NCBI RefSeq assembly: GCF_024763615.1
Contig: NC_077224.1
Span: 58,290,712-58,354,711 of the forward strand
From: Phlebotomus papatasi
Taxonomy: Eukaryota; Arthropoda; Insecta; Diptera; Psychodidae
Direction: 5' to 3'
DNA: 64,000 bases
This document shows, piece after piece, positions 24,169-35,344 of this stretch. Every line of letters starts with the position of its first letter. Positions within the stretch are counted from its first letter, which is position 1. Below the pieces are notes generated by a model. That model was given only the letters and a program-made list of their open reading frames with translations. It did not search any database and was not told where the DNA came from. A program made the position numbers and the translations under genes.

Positions 24169-25992
24169 GGTGAGATTCTTAACAATCTCACCTACTATAA
24201 TCCTAACAAAATTTCATGTCGTCCGATCGACCTCAAACTTGGCCAAAATGTGTTTCAGCACTTCCTGATCACGAATATATATGTGGCTAATTTACGTTCC
24301 CGGCCGGCCGGCTGGCCGGCCGGCCGGCCGGCCGGCCGGCCGCTCTTTGGAGCTTAATAGCTCCTAAACTAAAAAAGATATCGACTTGCGGTTTTCGGCA
24401 AAGGTTATATATCGGGTGAAAATTGCAACTTGGTGCATTGACCCCCCACCCCCCACCCCTCCTTCCGCCATTTTGAAGACCCCCCTTTTTTTGTTTTCTC
24501 AATAGCTCCGCCCCTATGGCATCGAGCGGGCTCAAATTTAAGCATGTTATAGCTGGGCCTTAGAGCTTTCCATCAATACCAAACTTAAGGTCCCCTGACC
24601 CCCCAGACCCGAGCTATAAGGGTCCAAAAAAAATTTCTTAAAATGGCCATAACTCCGGTTCTAATTGTCAGAATTTAAAAAGTGAGGGCTTTTTGGAAAG
24701 CTCTCGTGAAATGCCACTTCCCCTTCTAACATCGCAAGTTCATAAAACCACCGCTAGGGGCGCTATTATTAAAAAGAAAATTTTTAAATCTTATAAGTTA
24801 AATAACTCAAAAATTCCATTGTGCATCGGGCTGAAATTTTAGTATGTTGTAGCCGTTGATTATACCTATCAAACAAAAAAAACCTTAAGTCGATCCATAA
24901 CCCCTGACCCGAGCTATAAGGGGTCAAAGTTCGAACATTGACCGGCCTCTATCTCCGGTTCTAATTAACATATCGACCTAAATTTTACCTTTTTGGTTTC
25001 GTCTCGATGAGCACTTTCAGATGGAAGTTCAAAAAGTCACCACAGGTGGCGCTGTGATAGCGTCAAAATTCATCGAAATTCAAAGTCACTTTTCTCAAAA
25101 ACGGCATTGTGCAAGTTAATGAAATTTTAGTATGTTGTAGTCCAGTCTAGGACGTTTCCAAAATGGTGCGTATGCGCGCTGTGGTTTCAATAGAACCGGA
25201 GATATGAGGGGTCAAAGTTCACAAAATTCAAAAAATCATATCTCCGGTTCTATGTGACCGATTTTGATGAATGAGGGCTTAAACGAAAGATCTCACCAAA
25301 TGCTACAACTTTCTAGAACATTTGAACTTCGTGGGACCAACACCAGGGGCGCCACAGTCGAAAAACCAATTTCAATATCACATAACCTCAATTATCTCGA
25401 CTTTCGCTGAACCGATTTTGATGATTACTTCGACATAATTGTAGAGCATATTTGTCTCTACATTTCGTCCATACATCATTTTCCGCTCAGACTACGCTAT
25501 CACTTCGATTTTGCCGTTTAAGTGTGAAAAAATTGATTTTTCCCATAATAACGCTTTGAAATCACTCAGATGCCAATTTGACTGCCTCTACTCCACCAAG
25601 ACACTTAAAAGAGGGTTTTAAATGGAAAGTCCCACAAAAGACAACAATTCTTTGAAATAGTTGAAGCTCAACAAATGACTACTTGGGGCACTCTGGATGA
25701 AAAAACGAGTTAAGAAACAAAAAACCTCGCTTATCTTGGCTTCTGAGTAATCGATGAGATCATATTCTATGGGAAAATTATAGAGTACATTCTGGTCTAC
25801 ATTTCACCCATATATCACTTTTCTGTCAGTTCATCCAAATCCTTGATATTGTGGTTTAAATACAAAATTTGTATAATTTCACGAATTTGATTCAAGATAA
25901 CTGAATGGCGACTCACAATTTCAGCTCTAAATCGAATTTGCATGCACTCCGAGTTAGCTCACGTTAAGAATCTCACCTACATAAGCCGGTTA
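24169..25992. mobile_element. 1.8-kb inverted-end element with (CCGG)n tract
   Basis: GGTGAGATTCTTAAC (24169-24183) is matched by its exact inverse GTTAAGAATCTCACC (25963-25977). 'taatcctaac' near 24200 is inverted as 'gttaggatta' near 25990. Inside are repeated sentences ('catgttatagctgggcctta', 'cccgagctataagg', 'atctccggttctaatt') that occur several times in diverged form, so the interior itself looks internally reiterated. No intact protein frame. The family also has a copy at 1645-2360. Confidence 0.65.
24300..24342. repeat. (CCGG)n tetranucleotide tract
   Basis: About ten CCGG units with one CTGG interruption, within the element above. It holds many overlapping HpaII-type CCGG sites in otherwise AT-rich DNA. 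The equivalent position in the copy at 1775 is (GTCC)n. Confidence 0.9.
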
Positions 25993-26397
25993 GGATTATC
26001 TGTCCCTTTTCTTAAACTTGCCATGCGGTGAAATAATCAACATTACTTATCGCGACAACATGGAGGAATGTTTATCCGAGAAGGGGAAAAGCTCTAGCTT
26101 GAAGCCAAGAGCTTCAAGGTATATGTGGAAATATTTAGATTGTTAAATCCGATTACACCAACGTAATTCGCATTTCGATGCATCTTACATGCCAAATGCA
26201 AAGTATATTATTTTAAGTTACAATAACTGGTTTTGACTAACGTTGACGTTTCACAGAACTATCAATAAATAAGAATTATATTTTGGAAAAGGTAAAAGGG
26301 GTAACAGTTTGTTAAATTAATCACTATATGAATATGAAGATATATTAAGTTTTAGCTGATTTTATGTAATAGTGTACTCATACCATGGCACTTTGTA

Positions 26398-26450
26398 AGG
26401 GAAAGCGCGCTACCTTCGGACGACTCAAGTTTCGGACAATCCAAATGGTT
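26398..26450 (+). mobile_element. Single MITE end, GGGAAAGCGCGC type
   Basis: TAAGGGAAAGCGCGCTACC followed by 'gacgactcaagtttcg' matches the ends of the complete element at 32705-32922. I cannot find its partner end nearby, so this is a solo terminus. Confidence 0.55.
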
Positions 26451-26707
26451 ACAGGTAGAGATGAGACCTTGGAGAAACCCTCCATAAGTCGAAACTGGGA
26501 TTATTAACATATCCCTTTTTTCTCCCCTAAACCCTCCCCTTATCTCCGCCAAAAATATGTTTTTGGGCTTGCTCGAAAACGCGTCGTACAATTTTTTTAA
26601 AGAATATTTTAAAGACTACCCAGGCAGATATTTCGTCCTTACACTAAAAAACCGTTCCAAATGACGAGTTTGTATTCATTCCTAACACTTCGTAGAACCC
26701 TAACTAA

Positions 26708-27236
26708 AAGTGTCACGGAAGGACCAAGTGGCAGCCGCTGCCACTTATCGGATTTTACATAATATTTTGATAATTTTAATTACATTTTAACATTCGGAGC
26801 TTTAGTCAGTTCTTTTCTGGTGTCTGAATCAGAAATTTCACCTCCTTGGGTACTGTATCTAAAGATTTTTAACCATTCGATGTTGTCATCTTTATCAGAA
26901 TCATGGAGTCAGGGAAAGTGGTGTGCCTTTGGATGCGGCAGCCTTTGAATGTTTCAATTTTTCTCTTATTTTTCAAAGCAAAAATTCTACTTTATGAACA
27001 ATAGTTAATACTATTAATTATTTTCTATTAACTTCGCTTAACAAAATGTATTTTTAGCTTTGGGAAGTAAGAGAAAAATTGAATAATTCCCAAAATTATT
27101 CATATTTCCCAATTCAATATTTCCCATAATTCTTCTCAATAATTTGCAAAAACACTATAAAAAATAATTCTTCACTATAAAAAATTAAATTGAAAACTAA
27201 ATTGGCAGCGGCTGCCACTAGGGTCCTTCCAAGTGC
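26708..27236. mobile_element. Foldback element with GGCAGCCGCTGCC ends
   Basis: The left end has 'ggaaggacc' then the 17-base palindrome GTGGCAGCCGCTGCCAC. The right end has GGCAGCGGCTGCC then 'gggtccttcc'. The terminal inverted repeats are ~35 bp. An additional 'gggaaagtggtgtgcctttg' word at 26913 resembles an end of the GGGGAAAG family inside it. No coding capacity. Confidence 0.65.
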
Positions 27237-27579
27237 TAATAACGATTTTCAAAGTCTAAGGTGTAAAAGGCGGTAGAAAGCGCAATTCTCAACCAAATGG
27301 TATCATTTTTAAGCTCATTGGAAAGGTCTTGGAATTCTTGACAAGCCAAAACTGATCCCAATCGGCTATGAACTGGCTATGAATCGGTTGATAATCAATA
27401 ACTAATTTTTATACAAAATCCCCAGATTAAAATGATAAAGAGTATGTGCTCAAAGATTAGTACACGACAATTTTTCAAAACATCAAATTTCCAACATATC
27501 ATGAAAATAAAAAAAAATTTAATAACTTTAGGACTTTAAAATTAAAAATTGTATTTTGCATAGTATTTTATATAAAGAA

Positions 27580-28170
27580 AAGATAAGATAAGATAAGATT
27601 TTGCCAGGGGTCAGTTCTTCATTTCGGATTACCGATGCATCCACGCCACAATTGGGCCCCTTATGCCCTAGACACATTTACGACTTAAGCCGAGAGACGA
27701 CTTAGTGGAAAATTATGGAAATGTAGTTTGACCATTATTTCTAATATAATTACGCTAAGCCGTCTCTCGGCTAATCCTCAGGTCTTTCAAGGCCTTTATG
27801 CTTATCCTACTCCTATTCTATCTTATCTCCCGATACGGGTAGCCGCTCCGTATCACAGCTCTGTGGGCAACCAGTGCTGCTACTATATCACAGTATCCCT
27901 TCTCGGTGTGTGTTTGGGATCAGTGACAGTGAATATTTGTATCGACTGAAGTACCATTTTCAAACCGAAACTCGTTCTCGTACCAGCCTCTATTGTTTAG
28001 GCGGTTCACTTTTTTTGCCAATATGCACCATTGGCATTACCATTCATTAACTCACTGGACGAATTCAAAGCCGATGGCATGAGAAATCTTTTGCTGCTGC
28101 TGCTTAGCTTTAAACCCGAAACCTCACAGTCATAGAGCCACTATTCTATCCACTGACCCACTTGAGGCTC
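27580..28170 (-). mobile_element. tRNA-derived SINE, copy 2, interrupted by a MITE
   Basis: Read on the minus strand. A tRNA-like head starts near 28165 ('gagcctcaagtgggtcagtg') and carries a decayed B box near 28108-28120. A body follows that shares 'cagtcgatacaaatattcac' with copy 1. The tail reads 'gggcataaggggcccaatt' then 'ggcgtggatgcatcggt', ending in (CTTAT)n at 27580-27599. Excluding the 83-bp MITE and its 3-bp duplication it is ~500 bp. The tail resembles the 3' end of the LINE at 47645-52305. Confidence 0.75.
27689..27771. mobile_element. 83-bp Harbinger-like MITE inside the SINE
   Basis: The ends GCCGAGAGACGACTTAG and CTAAGCCGTCTCTCGGC are inverted repeats, flanked by TAA on both sides (27686-27688 and 27772-27774). 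A 3-bp TWA duplication is the hallmark of PIF/Harbinger insertion. It inserted after the SINE. Confidence 0.75.
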
Positions 28171-29029
28171 TATGTAGAAGAAGATACCTATTAAAAGCAG
28201 GGGGATGACGTTAGGTCTGAAAAATGCGACCAGTTTTAGTGTAATTTTTTTCCTGTTTTCGTACACATTTCACGAGATATCTCCAAAACTACGTAGGTTG
28301 CCAATTTGGGGTTTTCGGTTGCCTATTTTATATTAAATTGGCTTTTAATTTGTATTTGTATTATTTTCTAATTCATTCTACAATGGCAGAAAATAGCTAA
28401 TAAACTCAAAAGTTTTTTCGGCACTCTAGAAACATATGGGAAACATAGAAAACGTCAAGCCCCTGATTAAAAGCATAATACTCTTCACCATCCATAAGCA
28501 TACTACATACCCCTATAAAAGAGCATTTAAGCTATAAACTTTGTGGAAAGTCTTACAGTAATTAAACAACCGCAGTTGAAACTAAAATGAGAAAAACATC
28601 TCTGTGAAACTATCAAATGATATAAAAAGGATTTGTATGAAACTCTGGCTTTTCATGTTTGGGTATAAAAGTTCAGAGGAAATTTCTTTTCGGATTAATG
28701 AAACTTTCCACCTTTTACACACCAATTCTTCTTGTGGTTCTTCTTTTTTTTATTTTTTACGTACTAGTGTCTATGAGAGGAAATTTATATTTTATGTGAA
28801 TCGATTAAATTTGGATGTTTAACATAAATCTAAATTTGTGTTAAACATGTTATGGGGTCTAATGGGGGGAGGTAATATGACACATAGTTTCTTCCCCTTA
28901 ATTCCTATGTTGACCTCGAAGAGGGCTAGATGCATGGTAAACCCCTTAGATTCAAGTGTGTGATAGAAGATTGGGTAACCAACCCCAGTGCGAAGTGTCA
29001 TAAGCCTGACGCTAACGAACAAAGAATCA
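28171..29029. other. No feature seen
   Basis: AT-rich. Frames at 28604-28822 and 28819-29109 lack recognisable domains. Confidence 0.4.
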
Positions 29030-29385
29030 GTTGGGGAATTTTGTAATTTTCGTGGCATTGTCACGCGTGAGTTCGAAACCTGACAATGCCAATCGAGCTT
29101 TTTTCTCATATCATATGAGTTCGCAAATGCAATTCATTGATTTATTTAAGAAATGCCTTTACTTAGTGATATTATGCAAATACCGTACGTTTTGGTTGAT
29201 TTGTTTAACAAAATTCATTGTTATTTGAATTGCCAGAAATCTCAAATATGTGACTTTTGACAATGTCACGTGAGCTCAAATGGCAATGTCACGGCTACAG
29301 AATCGCATTTGCGAAAAAGCTCTCCTAAGATTCGAACCCAATTTGTCATATGGCATTGCCAGAGCGTTACAGAATTCCGCTCCTG
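29030..29385. repeat. Foldback with tRNA-like B boxes on both arms
   Basis: The left arm has 'gtggcattgtcacgcg', 'gagttcgaaacct' and 'gacaatgcc'. The right arm, read on the minus strand, has 'ggcaatgccatatgac', 'gggttcgaatcttag' and 'gagagctttttcgcaaatgc', parallel to 'gagcttttttctc' and 'ttcgcaaatgc' on the left. Both contain a GGTTCGAA-type word, so this may be two SINE-like heads in inverted orientation. No tRNA cloverleaf could be drawn. Confidence 0.5.
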
Positions 29386-29654
29386 GTCCTTCTAGAGAAA
29401 GTTGGGCGAGGGGCTAACAACCCCTCCCTGTAAAAGCAAGATTGTTAGGACAATTTGCAAGGAGCCATTATGCTAAGGACTTTTCGAAAGTGACCTATGC
29501 TACTTTTCTGGAGTAAGCTGACGGAGAATCTCCAGGACTGGAGGAGGTTAATGCGAGAGGCTCTGTTCCTTAAAGGAACGTTGCAGTCACCTAAGTAAAT
29601 AAGTTTAACCTAAATACTTTTTCTATACTTAAATCAAACGCCAACAAATCTTAA
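29386..29654. other. Possible tail of an unrecognised repeat
   Basis: Less AT-rich, with 'ctccaggactggaggaggtt' and 'ccttaaaggaacg' hairpin words, then 'taagtaaataag'. It could be a short-element tail, but I have no second copy to compare. Confidence 0.25.
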
Positions 29655-29656
29655 TA

Positions 29657-29872
29657 GGGGAAGTGGGGCTACTTTGAGCTGTGGGGCTACATTGTTATAC
29701 GATATTTTCGCATAGTTCTCAAGGAAACTGAGTTTTAACATGATGTAATTGGAATAGATAAAACAATTGTGGATCTAAATAAAATAATTGTAAGGACCAG
29801 TTTAATTTAGAAATAGGCGAAAAAGTCGTATAACAATCTAGTCCCACAGCTCAAAGTAGCCCCATCTCCCCC
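29657..29872. mobile_element. MITE, GGGGAAGTGGGGCT family, 216 bp, complete
   Basis: The termini GGGGAAGTGGGGCTAC and GTAGCCCCATCTCCCC, with inner pairs 'ttgagctgtggggct' and 'cccacagctcaaa'. TA on both sides (29655-29656, 29873-29874). It is an uninterrupted reference for the split copy at 30437-31460, with which it shares 'aaacaattg ... atctaaataaaataattgta'. Confidence 0.9.
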
Positions 29873-30553
29873 TACTTCAAAATCCGTGTTATATTGCGGA
29901 AGATTTGTATTGTGATCCTTTTTTTCTGAAGCAACCCTGCCTGGCAGACTTATGAGTTGCTATCAATTTTTTAGTCTTTAATAATATCATTCCGGTGGAT
30001 TTATGTCATTTTTCATAAAGTCTGAAACACGTGATGAAAGAAACAAAAAATTTGTTATATCACGGTGCTTGAAAAGCTTAGGCTCGATGATTTGCTGTAT
30101 GGAAATTTATTGGATGTTTCGCGTCTTGTTTGCTTTCTCCAGAGAGTGGGAAAGTCATCAAAGAGATAAAAGCAATAAAAGCATATGTGAAACCGTCAGT
30201 GAGTGAATTTTGATATCACTGAGTATTTCATTTCATATCATAATAAATAAGTTTTCATTTTACACCCTCATTACTTATTTTGTAATAATTCTACAACGGC
30301 ACGTGGATGTTTGCGCGATTTTTAAAGGCAGATGTCTACATTATTAAAGCATAAAAAATATATTTTAATTTTTTAAATACCCCATCAAATATATATTAAA
30401 CTTCAATAAATTTATTTTCCTAGAACTTTTCATGTAGGGGAAAGTGGGGCTATTTTGAACTATGGGGTTAAGTTGATCTATGATTTTTTTCATATTTCTA
30501 AAGAGAACTGGGCTTGAACGTATAATGTAATTTGGATAGACAAAACAATTGTA

Positions 30554-31356
30554 GGGGAGACGGGCAAAAATTCTCGAAACGCATATTTAATTCTTTCACG
30601 AGCTCTAAGAAAACTTAAACGTTTTATAAGGACCATATTCTTATATGAAATTTACTGCTCTACAACATTGCAGGAGGCTATTTTCCTTTATCTCGAAAGA
30701 AATGTGATTTGCGAATCATTTTCTAAAAGTCGATTTTGTGGAGATTCTCAAAATTGCTGGGACAAATTTTGTCAGTCTTCGGATAATTTGTGACGTTTTA
30801 CTCTCGCAAACGTTAAAAATATCAAATAGACATATTTTTATAGGAAATTTATTCCTCAACAACTTTATCCAAGATAATTTTAAGCCAAATATTCCAAAAA
30901 TAGGGCTCAAAATTTCATTTTTTTTATTTTACATAATCCGTCATCGAATCCCTTGAAACTTTGTAAGTTTATTTTTTTGTTTTTTTTTTGAGTCTCACAA
31001 AGAAATATTAATAAAGACACACAAAAAGAGGGAAAAATTGCTAAAATTTTAAAAATAAGTAGAAAATTAAGTGCAGTGCTCCAAATCCCATGCCCTGTGA
31101 ACAAAAAAGACCATTTGACAAAGCAAGAAAAGACTAAAAATTTGACCATTGAGGAAGGCTTGGAGTCCGAGCCGAAAGCTTTGGGAAGAGTTTGAGAATT
31201 TTCTTTGCTTCTTCTTACACGACGCCACACCTTTTGTAAATATAAGAAGGTTCATGAAGGCTATCTATAATAAAAATTTCAAGCCTCAGTCTCTTTTATT
31301 TTAGAAAATAGTGAATATTGAAATTTTCGTTTTGACAAATTTTGCCCAGTCTCCCC
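30554..31356. mobile_element. Inner MITE nested in 30437-31460, with hammerhead motif
   Basis: The ends GGGGAGACGGGCAAAAA and TTTTGCCCAGTCTCCCC are inverted, with TA at 30552-30553. The right side reads CA, probably a decayed TA. Its outer 100-300 bases on each side match the element at 45694-47472 ('gaaatttactgctctacaac', 'tttctaaaag', 'gaaggttcatgaaggctatc'). A hammerhead-like motif at 31146-31184 sits in its right part. Confidence 0.8.
31146..31184 (+). ncRNA. Minimal hammerhead-ribozyme-like motif (core variant)
   Basis: Order: CCA, TTGAGGA, A, GGCT-TGGAGTCCG-AGCC, GAA, AGCT, T, TGG. Stem II (GGCT/AGCC), stem I (CCA/TGG) and the AGCT palindrome are all present. The first core base is T instead of C (TTGAGGA for CTGANGA), which should reduce or abolish cleavage. 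Conserved pairing with changed sequence relative to 15974-16011 supports a real structure. Confidence 0.5.
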
Positions 31357-31462
31357 CAAATCTAAATAAAATAATTGTAAGACCCAGTTTTCTTCAAGGA
31401 ATGTGCGAAAAAACAGTATAACAATGTAGCCATACAGCTCAAAATAGCCCCACCTCTCCCTA

Positions 31463-32490
31463 CCTTCAGAATATTCAGTATAATAAACTAACAAACTAAC
31501 ATACTCTTCACATGAGACATGTCGTTCTATAGAGGAAATCATAAGTGAGAAAAGTGGATGAATCCACTCAGTCTTGAATAGTAAATTTACGTTTTATCCT
31601 GCTTAGCATGCAATGAAGAAATTGGATACCGGAAAAGAAATTGGGTTGGATATTTGATAATGCAAGGAAAAATTGGCTTTCGCTCCAACAAATTCCTTCT
31701 CTATTTCATCTTGACACATTCCCTGCAACTCATTTGTCGCAAAAAAAAGAATTTTGTAGGAAAAGGAAATCGTGTCATTAATCAATTTTTTCGCCTAATT
31801 AAGTAGGAGTAATATTTACACATAACTCACATGCTGTGCTAATCTTCTATAAATTCACTTAATCACTTGGTACATTCAACAATTGTCTCAATTTACACAC
31901 CACTGTCTCCCAAATCCTATTTCATCACACTGTTGCCTAAAGATTAACATGAAAAGTCATGTTTTAGGAATCCCAAATTATTCACATAATCTCTCATGAA
32001 CTCAAATAGGACATTTATCTTATCATAAACGAGTGGAATTTTGTAGCTGCTGAAATAATGCAAAAATGGCAAAAATATAATTCCTCAAATTTTATAAAAC
32101 AACGAAAAGCCTTTGTCAGCTCCGATAAATTTTGGCTAAACTCATTAGGAGCACAGAGCCACAAAAAGCTTTTCACTAACAAAACTTAAAATTAATTAAA
32201 CAAAATCATTTATCTGGACGATAAAAAAAATAATAATAAAACGTTAAAAAAATAATTATATATTCGATGTGCATTTTAATGTTGACCTCTTCACACAATG
32301 GTTGCATACATTGAATATTTATCTACAAACAATTTATGAATTGATTTTTTAGAGATTGCAGATTTATCTTTTATTTCAGTGAAATAATTTGTGAAACAAA
32401 ATTAATTTGATAATCCCTTGTTTGAAATTGTAGAAAAATAGCAATGTTTGTTGATAGTACCATTGCATACCGTTCTAAATCGAATTAGAA
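31463..32490. other. No feature seen
   Basis: AT-rich. No paired termini or convincing frame found. Confidence 0.4.
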
Positions 32491-32493
32491 TAT

Positions 32494-32540
32494 TTTACTG
32501 CTCGAACTCTACGAAGAGGGCAGAATATTTATTTGATATT
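32494..32540. repeat. Solo end of the 'ctgctcgaactc' family
   Basis: 'ttttactgctcgaactctac' followed by 'gaagaggg' matches the left end of the inverted-repeat element at 57826. No partner end is visible, and the next 160 bases are plain AT-rich DNA. Confidence 0.45.
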
Positions 32541-32704
32541 CGTGTATGTAATAAAATTGAAACAATTTTGATGGACCCTACAATGTAGCCTGGATCCAAA
32601 ATTTAAGAATTTTAGTGTCAAAAAGAACAGAAAAACACTATATTTTCTGTATTTTTTTTACTTAATCAATAGTTTTTAATTTAAGGCCTAAGCATTTATA
32701 AGTA

Positions 32705-32922
32705 GGGGAAAGCGCGCTGCCTTCTCGGTCAACTTAAGCTTCGAACAATTCATTTCTTTCAATGTGTTTTAAACTAATTTGGCCCATTATAAATTTATAT
32801 TTATAATGACTAGTCCAATGCCTCAAATTTTCAGTAAAGACTGATGAAATCCTTTAAGACCATAATAGAAAAAAATTGAATTGTACGAAACTTGAGTCGT
32901 CCACAGGTAGTGCACTTTCCCC
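32705..32922. mobile_element. MITE, GGGGAAAGCGCGC family, 218 bp
   Basis: The ends GGGGAAAGCGCGCTGCC and GGTAGTGCACTTTCCCC, with subterminal 'cttaagcttcgaacaatt' against 'ttgtacgaaacttgagtcg'. TA at 32703-32704 and 32923-32924. Complete counterpart of the solo end at 26398. Confidence 0.85.
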
Positions 32923-33429
32923 TACTGTGTTACATCTATATTTTCTAAAAAATATATATATTTATATGTTTATTATATGGTATTTAAATATTATTTCATT
33001 TGAAATATTTGAAAATTCAGTCGCCGGTCGTCGGGACTTAATTTCACAGCTCTTTTTGAAAAAAACTCAGGTTCAGAATAAAAAAAAAAAAACAAATAAA
33101 TTTATCAGTCAACAAGATACATTTTAATGCTGTATACGACTATGTAATGGTTCAATTCCATTTATTTCATTAATCAATAAGAAAATCGCTTTGTCGCACA
33201 CTACCCCTGTTCCAAACCTCTCCGATTTCCCCTATTCTGAAATATTTTCTACAAAAATACAATTTTCGACATATTTTCCATTACGTTTCGTCATGTAAAA
33301 TAAGTTGTGATCAAGGAAACAAAATATCTTTTGCTCAAATTCGAGTTTAATTTATCTGCTAAGAGGAAATATTGGTTTTATGACTTCAGATAAACCTACT
33401 CTTCGTAAACTTGTCCACCGTTCAACCAA

Positions 33430-33675
33430 GAAAAAAAAGAGGGTGCGATCAACATTTTTTCCTCATAACTTTAACACTTTTTAGGTGTAAAAATATATCA
33501 ACATTTTCTAATGTTAATTTTACACATTTTTAAGGGTAAAATTAACATGAAAAAGGGTAACTTTAACCCCCAATACACCTAAAAATGGTAATATTTACAC
33601 CGATTTTGGATCAATACTGCAGTGTAAAATTAACATTTTCGGAATGTTATTTTAAATTTTTCGGATTTCTCAGTG
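33430..33675. mobile_element. MITE, CACTGAGA family, copy 4
   Basis: The right end is GGATTTCTCAGTG. The left end is eroded ('aaaaaaaagagggtgcgat'), lacking CACTGAG. The interior is collinear with copies 1 and 2. Confidence 0.75.
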
Positions 33676-35320
33676 TAAGCATTTTTTTTATTTTCTGAAA
33701 AGATCTCCGAAAATAAGGTTGCAAAGGCTGAATTTTGAAAATTAAATGAAAATTTCAGGAAATATTTATATTTTAATTATTGAACTTTTATATATACATA
33801 AAAGGATAAATTAATAAATTTATTATTTTTGAAAAAAAAATCAGAGAAAATATAATGTACTTTAAATCGTTCGTGACCCGTGTAACCCCTTTTAAACTGT
33901 GTACCTCGTAAAGTAAATAGGGAAATGTTTTAAAGTTTCATTCAATATTCTAACAATGACCATCAACGTCTAAATCAAAAGTTAATAATAGTACTTGCCT
34001 ACTAAAAAAAAATATATGAATGATGTTAATTTTAATAAACAAACGAACATATGAATAGCAGTACATAATTTATAAATGAAATGGAAGCAATTCAATAAGT
34101 AAATATTGCTAAATTAATTTCAGTGAAATAAAAGTAATATAATTAGCTAATATAATCGTTATGGAGCGACAAAGCCACTTTGATAGTAAAGTTGTTGCAA
34201 GAACGTGAAAATGAATTAAGCTTTGATGTTTTCTAGATGTTTGCCAATATTGAAATAGCAAATATTTCGCAGAAAAAATATTTTATTCGCAATGAAATAC
34301 AAGTGATAAGTCTTACCATTTAATCAAATAATTTAATATTCGTAAATATTACTCTACCGTAATTTTCTTTCTCATTTTCGAAGTTGAATAACCTGAAACC
34401 ATTTTTTTCTTTTACTATGTTGTCTTTAGCTGTTATATTGAAATCTCATTCTTGACTTTATTCTATTGGAAAGTGATGAAAAACTTATTTGTCACGTTTC
34501 ACAAATAATATTGAAACGCACCTGTAATACTTATATGACAAACAATATTGCACGTTTTTCTATGAAATTTAATAGGAGTGTAATACTTGTAGGAGGAAAC
34601 ATTAAATTGGAACAAATATATAGAGATAAATTGTGCATGGGTTGTAAAGTTTTTTTTTATAAAATCGTGTGGATATCATTGAGGAAAAGCAATCGTACAA
34701 AGTGGGATGATACTTCCCTCTTAAATTGTACATCTTTCACAGGAAAAGCTCAACAAGAGTGAACACTCTGAATTTTGCCATGACATTCACCAAAGACATA
34801 CAAATAACAATACAGTTGATTGCTTACGTTCTACGCATCCACATAAATTGTCTTGTGATATCTTGACGTTCCAATGGTAAAAATATGATTCTCAGGTTTT
34901 CTCTGAATATTTACGAATTTATTTATTTTTTTGTCAGTCGCTAGATTACGCTATCCCACAATATATTGTATGTGTTCAATTTTAGATCAAAACCAAATCA
35001 ATTTATAAAGGGTCTATTGGCACGAACACTGATTTAGAACATCAGTCGGGGAGAATAGGACAGCGAGGGTAGCTACACAAAAAGCTAAAATATTTCGTAG
35101 AGTCAAGTGTTTTTTTGCGAGCTTATATTTTGATTACGAATCGTTAATATAACTCACATCAGGGATTTCAATTTTTCAAAAATTCAAATTCGCTACTATC
35201 ATCTAAATATAACACTTAAAAACACAAAAGAAATTATTATCCATTACACATTAGTTTTTAAAAATCATGTACAACAATAAAGAGGAAGGGGGATCGCCAA
35301 TAATGACGAAAATCCCTTAA
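33676..35320. other. No feature seen
   Basis: Very AT-rich. The frame 34466-34762 (98 codons) has no recognisable domain. Confidence 0.4.
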
Positions 35321-35344
35321 TAAAATAAAATAAAATAAAATAAA
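35321..35344. repeat. (AAAAT)n microsatellite
   Basis: Five near-perfect AAAAT units. Such a run can be the tail of a retroposed element, but no SINE body is recognisable upstream. Confidence 0.8.

Larger units (their letters stand above)
30437..31460. mobile_element. Outer MITE (same family as 29657) split by a nested MITE
   Basis: The ends are GGGGAAAGTGGGGCTA and TAGCCCCACCTCTCCC, with TA at 30435-30436 and 31461-31462. Its sequence stops at 'acaattg' (30551) and resumes at 'aatctaaataaaataattg' after 31358. In the intact copy these two words are adjacent. Without the insert it is about 219 bp. Confidence 0.9.

Noticed and set aside
24287..24535. Minus-strand frame with a Pro/Ala/Gly/Arg repeat
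   Set aside because: It is the translation of the (CCGG)n tract and neighbouring C-runs inside a repeat.
29040..29110. tRNA gene
   Set aside because: A B-box-like word is present, but no acceptor stem, D arm or anticodon arm can be drawn.
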